From CAYSYH01 sp964435455 (GTDB lineage: Bacteria; Patescibacteriota; WWE3; 2-01-FULL-39-13; JAACPI01), in the NCBI GenBank assembly GCA_964435455.1, contig CAYSYH010000023.1, positions 1 to 10,557 on the forward strand: a stretch of DNA of 10,557 nt, read 5' to 3'. Below, in pieces: positions 1 through 7,990 of the stretch. Every line of letters starts with the position of its first letter. Position 1 is the first letter of the stretch. The notes below the pieces were generated by a model, which worked only from the letters and a program-made list of their open reading frames with translations, made no database searches and was not told the DNA's origin. A program made the position numbers and the translations under genes.

Positions 1-1202
1 GCTTTTGATTCCCAAGTATTCTTTTTAGCTAATAATTTTCGTTTTTTAACTAGCTCTTTAGAATCCTCTTTTAAGGCCTTTTTAAGAAGATTTAAAAATT
101 CATCCTTATTTTTATAAATGTATAAAACTTGTTCAAACCCTTTATAAGCAGGTAAATTTGAAACAATAGTAGGGACCCCGGCAGAAAGAGCATTAAAAAA
201 CTTTACAGGAAAGCACCCTTTAACAGTATAATCATTTAAATTATACGGAATAATATAAGCATTTAAATAATAAAGAAAGGCTAAAGAATCCTCATAACTT
301 TTAGAACCTAAAAGAATAACATTTTTTAGGTTTTTTAAGTCGTCTACTTGAGATGAAGAATCGGATAATTTTAAAGGCCCCATTAAAACAAAATTAACAT
401 TGGGAAGTTTTTTTACAACGTAAGCAAAAGAGGTTACATCAAATTTATAAGAATCTATAGCACCAGAATAACCCACAATAGGTTTTTTAATATACTTAAG
501 ATAGTTTAATTTTTTATTTTTTGCTTTTATAACACTTTTATAAGAACCAGCATTAGGAATATATTTTACTTTTTCACCATATTTAGAGAATTTTTTGTAC
601 AAATAAGGATGTGATGTAAATATTAAATCAAATTTATTTGCTAGTTTATGTTCTTGGTACCTAACCCAATCGACCCCAATTAAACCTTTTTGGTCTAAGA
701 ATCTTCTTAACAAATAATCAAATTTTTGGATAATTTTAACCAAACCCCTATTAGTTGTATCTAAATAAGAATACTCGGGAAACGCCTCATAATTATCTAC
801 AATATCGTATATAGATATTTTGGGATTTAAAATTTTTTTTAAAAAAAATATTTTTGGAAAATCAAAGTGATATACCCACATTATATCTGCACTAGCATTT
901 AAACTTTTTAAGGCTTTTTTAATAAAAAAGACATGTATTAAATTATTTAAATAAGAAAAAGGAGCAAAAGAAAAAAAGTTTATTGGAGTATACACAATTA
1001 AATTTGGTTTTTTTCTTTCTAATAATGAAAATTTGCGAGTTTGTAAAAACTTTTTTAAAAATTTAAATCTGGTTGGAGGATCTACAAAAACAACCTTATG
1101 CCCTAACTTGGCCATTTGATTCATCACTAAATATTTATTTGTTTTTAAAGGTAAATTGTAAAATTGATTAGAAAGGCAAACTATACCTAAAGATTTATTC
1201 AT
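1..1202 (-). CDS. GT4-family cytoplasmic glycosyltransferase, TuaH-like (partial, C-terminus cut by window edge)
   Basis: A retaining GT-B glycosyltransferase that would transfer sugar from a nucleotide-sugar donor to a lipid-linked or cell-envelope glycan on the cytoplasmic side. The reading frame starts at an ATG at 1202-1200 (MNKSLGIVCLSNQFYN...) and stays open to base 3, giving about 400 residues. There is no membrane segment. Visible family signatures are YDIVDN (D133, D136) and an N-terminal-domain end that reads LIFTSHPYLYKKF then IPNAG (215-219). The C-terminal domain opens with VGYSGAID (243-250), followed by FVLMGP and KFFNALSAGVP (about 334-344). This order matches teichuronic-acid-type GT4 enzymes (TuaH-like). 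The last visible residues, NTWESK, resemble the usual end of the family, so probably only 10-20 residues are missing. Position 337 is Asn where the second Glu of the E-x7-E motif is common. The start overlaps the upstream gene's stop by 8 bp, suggesting coupled translation. A weak GAG lies just before the ATG. Family assignment is firm; sugar and acceptor are unknown. Confidence 0.88.
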   Translation of the reverse strand, partial: MNKSLGIVCLSNQFYNLPLKTNKYLVMNQMAKLGHKVVFVDPPTRFKFLKKFLQTRKFSLLERKKPNLIVYTPINFFSFAPFSYLNNLIHVFFIKKALKSLNASADIMWVYHFDFPKIFFLKKILNPKISIYDIVDNYEAFPEYSYLDTTNRGLVKIIQKFDYLLRRFLDQKGLIGVDWVRYQEHKLANKFDLIFTSHPYLYKKFSKYGEKVKYIPNAGSYKSVIKAKNKKLNYLKYIKKPIVGYSGAIDSYKFDVTSFAYVVKKLPNVNFVLMGPLKLSDSSSQVDDLKNLKNVILLGSKSYEDSLAFLYYLNAYIIPYNLNDYTVKGCFPVKFFNALSAGVPTIVSNLPAYKGFEQVLYIYKNKDEFLNLLKKALKEDSKELVKKRKLLAKKNTWESK

Positions 1203-2835
1203 ATCTCTTATCTAAACTATAACCCTTATAAAAATAAAACTTTTCTTTCTTTCCGGCTGGAGTATCCCCTAATATTTCATAAATCCAAAAATAATCAACA
1301 CCATCTATAGCTATAATTTTTTTTAAGGTTACACTTTTACCCCGTAAATACCTAAAATCACTATACTTTTCTAAAACAAAATAAGTGCCGTAATCTTTTT
1401 CTGTCGGTTGAGAAAGTGTACCAGATTTACCAACATAAAAAGGAGCAAACAAGTAACCATACCTTACCAAAACTAATCTATTTTTAGCATTTGGTAAAGA
1501 ATTTAAATAATGGGCTAACTTTGAATAACCCAAAGGCCATTTTGGTTCCTCTATACGACTGCCACCTTTATAACCACCTACAATGGGAGAATAATAAAAA
1601 AGGTAGTCGGGAAAAAAAGAAAAAGTGCTTAAAAAATTTAGAAAAAAAATTAAAATACCAATAGATAAGATCAATTTACTAAAAGCTAATTTTTTTTGTA
1701 TTAGCCTTAATAAGCTTACTAAATAAAAACTTGCAAAAACAGTTAAAAAAGGTAAAACAGGAAACGCATACCTGCCTAATTTTTTTTCTGGGATAGTTAA
1801 CATTATTAAATACATAACTATAAAAAACAAAGAAGATAAAAAAAATTTTTCTACCTTTTTATATTTTATAATTTGCCATAAAAAAAGAGCTACCCCAGAC
1901 AAAAAAAACAACAACAAAAAAGGAGTTAAACGTATAAATAAGACTATTGGATAAAACCAATATCCAGGATCTGCTACCTCTATACCAAACCAAGCTTGAA
2001 GATGCTCATCAAAACCAATACCCGTTATTCCCGAATAATAAATCTCTATAGTGGATAATGGAGAAACCCACAAAGCTGGCCAAAATATAAAAATAAATAT
2101 TGATACTAACAATAACCAAAAAATATATGTTAAAAAAAAATTTTTAAAAAACTTTAGATTTTTAGAAAAGAGCATTGTAAATATTAAAAAAGAGGAAAAA
2201 GGGAGAATAAAAAGAGAATTAGATTTTGTCAAAATAGCTAAACTTGAAAAAAACGCACTAGCAAAAAACCATTTTAAACTTTGCAAAGTATATAAGTTTG
2301 AAAATTTTAAATAATAATAAAGTAAAAGAACAGAAGCAAAAAGCAAAAATCCCACTAAAGCATCGGTATGCAATACCCTTGTTAAACCTAAAACATAGGG
2401 TTCAAATGTAAAAAGTATAAAGAATAAAAAAGTAAAAGCTCTTCCCCAAAGTTTATTTAAAACATATAACACTATTATTAAAACTACAGATAAGAAACAA
2501 ATTATGCTAAGTTTTTGAAAAAAATGTAAGCCCACATAACCTTTTACTGTAGATAAGTCGGGGGAAAAAAACAAACCACCAAACAATTTATAGAGTTTTA
2601 AACCTACAGTAGCTAACCACATTAAAGTTACTCCCGGATGATAAGTTACTGCAGTTTCCTTAAAATTAAAAGAGGCTAAAGCACTAGCAAAATGGAATGT
2701 CCTTGTCTTCCAAACGGGAGCATCTGTGTTTACAATATCAAAACCTAATAAAGGAATGCGATATAAAACAAAAAATAAACCTAAAAAAATCCAAGGATAG
2801 CTATTTTTAATTTTTTTATTTAGATGAAATACCAT
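1195..2835 (-). CDS. GT-C glycosyltransferase, GT39/PMT_2-like integral membrane protein (546 aa)
   Basis: A polytopic membrane enzyme expected to use a polyprenyl-phosphate sugar donor on the outer membrane face. Numbering from the chosen Met: after the first membrane helix, the first outer loop holds FDIVNTDAPVWKTR (D33, D38; D38 is the likely catalytic Asp). Then come YHPG (65-68), TRVLHTDALVGF with D158, ILTKSNSLF with K204, and GRYAFPVLPF with R355-Y356 near the last helices. All sit where GT39/ArnT-type proteins have them. About ten or more hydrophobic helices are followed by a soluble tail from roughly residue 405. I chose the ATG at 2835. An in-frame ATG at 2886 would add 17 residues but would overlap the upstream gene by 71 bp; the chosen start overlaps by 20 bp and leaves a short basic N-terminus before the first helix. 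Neither start has a Shine-Dalgarno sequence. The soluble tail resembles that of the partial enzyme at the right edge of the window. Substrate unknown. Confidence 0.87.
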   Translation of the reverse strand: MVFHLNKKIKNSYPWIFLGLFFVLYRIPLLGFDIVNTDAPVWKTRTFHFASALASFNFKETAVTYHPGVTLMWLATVGLKLYKLFGGLFFSPDLSTVKGYVGLHFFQKLSIICFLSVVLIIVLYVLNKLWGRAFTFLFFILFTFEPYVLGLTRVLHTDALVGFLLFASVLLLYYYLKFSNLYTLQSLKWFFASAFFSSLAILTKSNSLFILPFSSFLIFTMLFSKNLKFFKNFFLTYIFWLLLVSIFIFIFWPALWVSPLSTIEIYYSGITGIGFDEHLQAWFGIEVADPGYWFYPIVLFIRLTPFLLLFFLSGVALFLWQIIKYKKVEKFFLSSLFFIVMYLIMLTIPEKKLGRYAFPVLPFLTVFASFYLVSLLRLIQKKLAFSKLILSIGILIFFLNFLSTFSFFPDYLFYYSPIVGGYKGGSRIEEPKWPLGYSKLAHYLNSLPNAKNRLVLVRYGYLFAPFYVGKSGTLSQPTEKDYGTYFVLEKYSDFRYLRGKSVTLKKIIAIDGVDYFWIYEILGDTPAGKKEKFYFYKGYSLDKRYE

Positions 2836-4495
2836 AAACTTTAAATATAAAAACTGGAGGACCTTGTTGGTTTTTAGGTTCTGCATAAAACACTAAATCG
2901 GATTTTTCCAAAAATTTAGATATATTACCCTCTATTAAATCAGTATCTCTATCACCTTCCATTAAATCTTTATAACTAACGCCATTTACACCTACAAAAA
3001 GGTAAAAAGGTAATTTTGAAGTATTTATATTTTGTATATCTACCCTTTTAAGTTTTTTTGCTTTTAAATCTATAAAAGGTATTTGTTCTAAATCCCCTCT
3101 ATAATAATATATTTGATCTTGACGCGTAACATTTTTTTTAAGCCAAGAATAAGCTAAATTACGCGTGTCAGGCCTAGAAAGTAAATAAGAATGTTTAATT
3201 GATTTAAAAAAGGAAAAAGAAAAAATAGAATAAAAGATAAACAGAAAAACCATATTTTTATTTATACGTATCTTTAAATAAAGTAGCTCTTTAGATATAA
3301 AAGAACTTACCATATCTATCAGTAAAACTACATACCCAACTATTAAAGGGTAAACAAAAATAAAGTAATGTGGAGGGCTTCTATCTTTTTTTGATATGTA
3401 TAAATATGTAAATAAAGGTAATGTAATTAGCAAAACAGCTTTTTTTGACCTAAAGTTGAAAAATAAAAAAAGTATAAAACCTAAAATAAAGAATATATAA
3501 ACACCCAATCCAAAAGCGCTTATACTCTCGGTTACAAAATTATTGTATAAGGACAGCGGGTATTCTAACCAAGTTTTAGAACCCGCATTTTGAAAAACAA
3601 AAAGGAATCCTCTACCATATTTATTAGACCAAAATAATTTAAAATTGGTAATTACAGTAGGGTTAGTTATTAAATAAGCAAATAAAAAAGATACTATAAA
3701 ATAAAAATAATTTTGAATGTTTTTTAAAGATAAAATATTTTTTGTTAATTCTATAAAATTAGCTAATAAGCTATTAGTTTTTAAAAGAGAGTTTTTAAAT
3801 TTTTTAAAGTTATAATAAAAAACAACTAATGCTGTAAACATAAAATAAAATAAAGCATTATATTTGGTGCCAAACGCCAAACCATAAAAAACTCCAGATA
3901 GTATAAAATTTTTTAATGTATACTCCCGCAAAAGCTTAGCAGAAAAGTAAGCCCCTAAAACTACAAAAAAAGTCATGGGAACATCTAAAAGGGCTAAATG
4001 CGACTCGTAAACATGAAAAGGTATAAAAGCAAATAATAAAGAAGAATATAACCCCAGTTTACGCGATTTAGTTACTTCTGAAATTAAAAGAAATACAGCA
4101 AATACAGTTAAAGCCCCAACCGTTGCGGCAATAACCCTAGAAATAAAGTAAAAAATTATAGGATCATGCCATAAAATAGGAAATATAGACTCTAAAAAAG
4201 ACCTTAAACCAAAAAACTGCACAATAACACGAAAGTAGTAAAAAAGCATATAAAAAACAAAGTTTATATACATAAAAGTATGAGGCCAATCAAACCTATT
4301 AGGATTTAAACTAAAACGAAGTCCAATTACAGAACGCACAAAAGAGGGCTCATCTATATTAAATATAATAGGAAATCCATAAGTAATACCCCAAAAACGA
4401 ATTAATAATGCTAATGCAAATATAGCAAATAAACTTTTAGGAAATAAACTAAGCTTATAAAATATTAAATTTGAAAACTTTTTTATATAGTGCAT
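2816..4495 (-). CDS. GT-C glycosyltransferase, GT39/PMT_2-like integral membrane protein (559 aa)
   Basis: Second complete GT39-type enzyme of the cluster, probably transferring a sugar from a polyprenyl-phosphate carrier outside the membrane. A basic N-terminus (about 18 residues) precedes the first helix. The first outer loop contains FNIDEPSFV with the Asp-Glu pair D48-E49, the expected catalytic/metal site of this fold. Further landmarks are FDWPHTFMY (68-76), ISRVIAATVGALT (118-130), HLALLDVPMTFF with D171, FGTKYNAL with K211, and DRSPPHYFIFVYPL (371-383), the position of the R-Y...P motif seen in relatives. The tail from about residue 441 (RPDTRNLAYSWLKKN) is soluble and of the 'A-x-x-W-L-x-x-N' type that follows the last helix in many GT39 proteins. 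The ATG start lies 41 bp inside the flippase gene, and no Shine-Dalgarno precedes it. This is the longest overlap in the cluster, but internal alternatives would cut into the basic lead to the first helix. Acceptor and sugar unknown. Confidence 0.87.
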   Translation of the reverse strand: MHYIKKFSNLIFYKLSLFPKSLFAIFALALLIRFWGITYGFPIIFNIDEPSFVRSVIGLRFSLNPNRFDWPHTFMYINFVFYMLFYYFRVIVQFFGLRSFLESIFPILWHDPIIFYFISRVIAATVGALTVFAVFLLISEVTKSRKLGLYSSLLFAFIPFHVYESHLALLDVPMTFFVVLGAYFSAKLLREYTLKNFILSGVFYGLAFGTKYNALFYFMFTALVVFYYNFKKFKNSLLKTNSLLANFIELTKNILSLKNIQNYFYFIVSFLFAYLITNPTVITNFKLFWSNKYGRGFLFVFQNAGSKTWLEYPLSLYNNFVTESISAFGLGVYIFFILGFILFLFFNFRSKKAVLLITLPLFTYLYISKKDRSPPHYFIFVYPLIVGYVVLLIDMVSSFISKELLYLKIRINKNMVFLFIFYSIFSFSFFKSIKHSYLLSRPDTRNLAYSWLKKNVTRQDQIYYYRGDLEQIPFIDLKAKKLKRVDIQNINTSKLPFYLFVGVNGVSYKDLMEGDRDTDLIEGNISKFLEKSDLVFYAEPKNQQGPPVFIFKVYGISSK

Positions 4496-5927
4496 ATACT
4501 AATTTTAACAAACCTTGTTTTTTATAAAAGTACAGGCTTATAAGTAAATAAAAAAAAGTTAAAAGAACTATATAAGAAAATTTTTGTGATAAATAGCAAG
4601 AATATACATAAAAAATAGACATAATAAAGTAAATAAACAAATACATATCTATTAAATTTATATTTAAATATTTTTTTATTAAATATAAAGAAAGTAAGTA
4701 CGAAACTAAAGAACCTAAAGATATAGATAAAGCCAACAAAACAAGAGTATTAGAAAAAGGAAAAACAAAATTAAAAAAGAACATTAAAATAATTGAGACA
4801 AACAACATTAAAAAATAAGACAAAACTAAAGGCATTAATTTTTTAGCAGGAATAAATATAGAAGATTTAAAAAGATTTAAGTTAGAGTAAGACCAAATAG
4901 CCAAAATTGTAAAAGGTATAATGGTAAAAGATTTATAATAATCTGGGTTTTTTATAACTAAAGGTAAAATAAAGTAATGTAAAGAAGCTGCAATAGCAGA
5001 AAAGCTTGTTAATATTAAAAATGTTTGTTTATAGTTTTTTATATAAGATTTTTTAAATTCCTCTTTGTTTTCACCAAATTTTTTTGACATCTCGGGCAAA
5101 GTTACGTCGGTTATAGAATCAGAGAATACCATAAGTTTAGTAGAATAAAACATAGCAAAACCAAAAATAGCTACTAAAGATTCTGGTGAATTTAATATGT
5201 AATTCATAAACAACACAGGTCCCTCCCGCCAAAAGGTAAAAGCAATCTTTACTATATACACAACTAAACTTATACCAAAAATGGCTCTTAAAATTCTTTT
5301 AAAATCAGTTAATGTTGTTTTTTCAAAATTAAATCCCATAGATTTAAAAGCCAAAAAACCTAAAATAACAAAAGAGGTCATATTAAAAAGTAAATAGGCA
5401 TAATAAAAACCTTTAAATCTTAAAAAATAAACTAACGGAATATAAACAAATACCGAAAATAAAGCTATTAGGGCTTGATAGGTAAAAATTATTTTAAACT
5501 TTCTAAGACCTGCTAAAACAGAATTAAAGATACCTAAAGAAGATTGAAATAATAAAGTAATAGCTACAATGCGCAAAGCCCAAGATACTAATGCAGGATT
5601 AGAACTTTTAGAGGCTAAACTATTTGAAAAAAAGAACAAGTATAAAATAAAAGGTAAAGATATAAAAAGCCTTACCAAAAAAGATATAAAAAATATCTTA
5701 AAAACCTCTTTTTTGCTTTTTGCTTGAGATATTTCCCGAGTACTTCCACTAGTTAAACCCAAAGCTTGAGAAGTACCTACAATACTAGCAATACTAGTAA
5801 TAATACGTATAGCTCCCCATTCTGTAGAAGTTAAAATATTTACAATAAAAAGGCTTTGGACAATACCTAAAATCATTGCAGTAAAACGGGAAATAAAACT
5901 AATACTTTGTGTTTTTAATAAAGACAT
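4455..5927 (-). CDS. Wzx/MATE-like oligosaccharide flippase, polysaccharide biosynthesis protein (490 aa)
   Basis: A membrane transporter of the MOP (multidrug/oligosaccharidyl-lipid/polysaccharide) exporter superfamily, expected to flip a lipid-linked glycan from the cytoplasmic to the outer face. The N-terminus is typical: SISFISRFTAMILGIVQSL, then ILTSTEWGAIRIITSI (31-46) and ALGLTSGSTREIS (55-67), matching the 'L-x-x-x-x-(Y/W)-G' and 'G-L-x-x-x-x-x-R-x-I' pattern of Wzx proteins. A second landmark is LAGLRKFKIIFTYQALIALF (138-157), found in the middle of the first helix bundle. Hydrophobic stretches along the whole length are consistent with about 14 helices, and 490 aa is a normal family length. 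The ATG at 5927 follows the DUF2079 stop by 12 bp with no Shine-Dalgarno. The 3' end overlaps the next GT-C gene by 41 bp. A flippase beside GT-C enzymes indicates that the pathway moves a lipid-linked glycan to the outside. The cargo cannot be told from sequence alone. Confidence 0.88.
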   Translation of the reverse strand: MSLLKTQSISFISRFTAMILGIVQSLFIVNILTSTEWGAIRIITSIASIVGTSQALGLTSGSTREISQAKSKKEVFKIFFISFLVRLFISLPFILYLFFFSNSLASKSSNPALVSWALRIVAITLLFQSSLGIFNSVLAGLRKFKIIFTYQALIALFSVFVYIPLVYFLRFKGFYYAYLLFNMTSFVILGFLAFKSMGFNFEKTTLTDFKRILRAIFGISLVVYIVKIAFTFWREGPVLFMNYILNSPESLVAIFGFAMFYSTKLMVFSDSITDVTLPEMSKKFGENKEEFKKSYIKNYKQTFLILTSFSAIAASLHYFILPLVIKNPDYYKSFTIIPFTILAIWSYSNLNLFKSSIFIPAKKLMPLVLSYFLMLFVSIILMFFFNFVFPFSNTLVLLALSISLGSLVSYLLSLYLIKKYLNINLIDMYLFIYFIMSIFYVYSCYLSQKFSYIVLLTFFYLLISLYFYKKQGLLKLVYALYKKVFKFNIL

Positions 5928-5939
5928 GTTTATTTAAGT

Positions 5940-7988
5940 TTATTCAAATTTTAAAACATCTATAAAACCAAGACTGTCATTTTCTCTACTTGTGCCTAGA
6001 CCGGCATACACATTATAAAGACCTTTTTTAGATATATAATCGGGAACTTTTATAGTAAACTCTTCATATAAAAACTCACCCACAGGAAAATCATTAATAT
6101 CTTTATAATAAAAAGAAGGAAAGTGTGCAAATTGCCACCTTTCTTTTGGATTGTTTTTAGATTTAATTATGGTATATGTAAATAATTTATCTCTATCTTT
6201 CACCTCACCTACAGTATATATATACTTTACAGTTAAAGTATTATTTTGTTTATCATAACTATAGTCATAATCCCAAATACTATAAGGGGGATCTATTAAT
6301 TCTAAAGGTAATCTAAGCAATGGTAATGTGCGATAATCTATACCATCCCATTTTTTTATAACCCCAAACCCAGCTTCATTTTTAGGTACTTTGCGCAACA
6401 AAAAAAATCTTCCACAAGCATATTCCAACTTAACAGGATTATTAGAAATAAAAGTATTTACAGCTTTAGCATTATATTTTATATCTAAATCTAACAAATC
6501 CATTAACTTTCTGGCATATAAATCTGCTATTACAACGTTCGCCGAATCTAAACCCGAGGGAAACAAGGCATTAAAAGACCGATCACTGGTTTTTGCCCCT
6601 AATGGCTGGGGAACAGAAATTTTATCATTTTTAGATATTTTAGAAAGTAAAAAATCCACACACTTAGGCTCTATAAGATTTTTAAATTCCTCTTTTGGTT
6701 TTTCTGTTTCTGTATGAGTTGCAAATACATTTGGTAAAGAAAGTTTTTGAGATATTTTTACGTAAGGTGTATAAAGTAAAGGGCTTTTATAGCTTAAAGA
6801 AAAATAAAAACTAATAAGAAAGACAAATAATAAATATATAGTAGCTATTTTAAAAGAAAACTTCTTTTTAAAAAATATCCACAACTCCAAGACGCTTAAA
6901 ACCATAAAAGGAATCAATATTAAAAGACGGTGATTAGTAATGCTAAATATGTTTTTTTCTGTAGCTAGTAGTTGTATTAAAATCTCAGGTATAGAAGCAA
7001 TAAACAAAAAAGGCGAAAAAAGCAAAGAATATGCTATAGGATTTAAAAGTTTATAAAAAGTTTCTATTTTTTCCTTAGTAAAAATCACCTTTAAAAATAC
7101 ATTGGGCTTTAAAAAAATATTTTTAAATATTTCTAAGTAGCTGCTTCCTAACTTTTCATAGCGATACAAAAAATAATTTTTTCCTGTAAAACGAGGGATA
7201 TCACCTTCTTCTGTAATTTGTGCGTATTCTACAAATTTTTGTAAACCCTCTACCCTCTCTTTGGAGTAAGAAGGTATTATATATAAAAAAGAAAACAAAG
7301 ACCATAAAATACCTAATAACCCAATTATTAAAATATGCTTTTTATATTTTTTAGATGAAGTAAATAAAAAATATGGAACTAAAAATAACAAAACAAGCCC
7401 CAGTTCTTCTTTACTTAATATAAAAAGAACAGCAAAAATATAAAAAAAAGTTAAATGTTTTTTTGATGGTTTAGGGTAAAACAACAAAATAAATATTATT
7501 CCCAATAAAAAAGGCATAGCCAAAATTAAAGGGTGAAAGGTTGTCCACACTAAAATATAACCAGATATAGGCATAAGCATAATTAAAGAACCTAAAATTG
7601 CAGACTGCCATACACCAAGTCCTCTCTTTTTTGCTATAAAAAATAACAAAAAGGAAGAAAGTGCAAAAGCTAAGGATTGAGCAAACAACAAAAAACTAGC
7701 GTCTGTATAAAAAATATTTACTGGTACAAAAATAAGTAAAGAGGGGTCTACATGGCTCATTGACCAACGCTTAAAATTTTTACCAAAATAACCGGTTAAT
7801 TCCATAAAATTACCCCTAGTAGTGTTATAAAGCATTTGATTCATATTACCTAAATCAAACTTTCCATACACATAATTGTTGTATCTATCTATAGAAAGCT
7901 TATGTGAGAATAAAAAAAGAATAAGTATAAAAATAATAAAAAATGTAAATATTAAAAGATTTTTTAAACGGATAAGTTTATAAAGCAT
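5940..7988 (-). CDS. DUF2079-family membrane protein with C-terminal soluble and probable beta-sandwich domains (682 aa)
   Basis: A predicted GT-C-fold membrane protein of the DUF2079 family, whose reaction is not established. After a basic start and one helix, the first outer loop has FDLGNMNQMLYNTTRG (44-59) and then MSHVDPSLLIFVPV (77-90). Later landmarks are TTFHPLILAMPF (149-160), ILSKEELGLVLLF (190-202) and TNHRLLILIPF (351-361). All are characteristic DUF2079 positions (F-D-L-G-x-x-x-Q, H-x-D-P, F-H-P, K-E, N-H-R). The membrane part ends near residue 400. A soluble region (about 437-535) with KISVPQPLGAKTSDRSF and VVIADLY follows, as in other DUF2079 proteins. The final 140 residues (about 545-682) alternate short polar and hydrophobic strands and include ERWQFAHFP, FPVGEFLYEEFTIKVPDY and GLYNVYAGLG. 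This resembles the beta-sandwich tails of some large glycosyltransferases and makes the protein long for its family. The ATG lies 2 bp after the upstream TAA. It may act as a glycosyltransferase, polymerase or ligase; this is inference. Confidence 0.87.
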   Translation of the reverse strand: MLYKLIRLKNLLIFTFFIIFILILFLFSHKLSIDRYNNYVYGKFDLGNMNQMLYNTTRGNFMELTGYFGKNFKRWSMSHVDPSLLIFVPVNIFYTDASFLLFAQSLAFALSSFLLFFIAKKRGLGVWQSAILGSLIMLMPISGYILVWTTFHPLILAMPFLLGIIFILLFYPKPSKKHLTFFYIFAVLFILSKEELGLVLLFLVPYFLFTSSKKYKKHILIIGLLGILWSLFSFLYIIPSYSKERVEGLQKFVEYAQITEEGDIPRFTGKNYFLYRYEKLGSSYLEIFKNIFLKPNVFLKVIFTKEKIETFYKLLNPIAYSLLFSPFLFIASIPEILIQLLATEKNIFSITNHRLLILIPFMVLSVLELWIFFKKKFSFKIATIYLLFVFLISFYFSLSYKSPLLYTPYVKISQKLSLPNVFATHTETEKPKEEFKNLIEPKCVDFLLSKISKNDKISVPQPLGAKTSDRSFNALFPSGLDSANVVIADLYARKLMDLLDLDIKYNAKAVNTFISNNPVKLEYACGRFFLLRKVPKNEAGFGVIKKWDGIDYRTLPLLRLPLELIDPPYSIWDYDYSYDKQNNTLTVKYIYTVGEVKDRDKLFTYTIIKSKNNPKERWQFAHFPSFYYKDINDFPVGEFLYEEFTIKVPDYISKKGLYNVYAGLGTSRENDSLGFIDVLKFE

Positions 7989-7990
7989 AA

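Noticed and set aside
3..15. 13-bp direct repeat ttttgattcccaa, also at 9389-9401
   Set aside because: Both copies encode the residues W-E-S-K in unrelated proteins in frame, with different flanks. It is a coincidence of amino-acid sequence, not an attachment site or transposon end.
2051..2314. 87-aa open frame on the + strand
   Set aside because: It lies wholly inside the complete GT-C gene on the other strand, is Lys/Asn-rich as expected for the complement of Phe/Leu/Ile codons, and shows no motif.
2836..2886. Longer N-terminus for the GT-C gene starting at 2886
   Set aside because: It would overlap the upstream gene by 71 bp and add a hydrophobic lead unlike the short basic N-termini of the other enzymes here. 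Kept only as an alternative start.
6391..6717. 108-aa open frame on the + strand
   Set aside because: It is antisense to the soluble domain of the DUF2079 protein, which has clear family motifs in its own frame; no domain or ribosome binding site supports this one.
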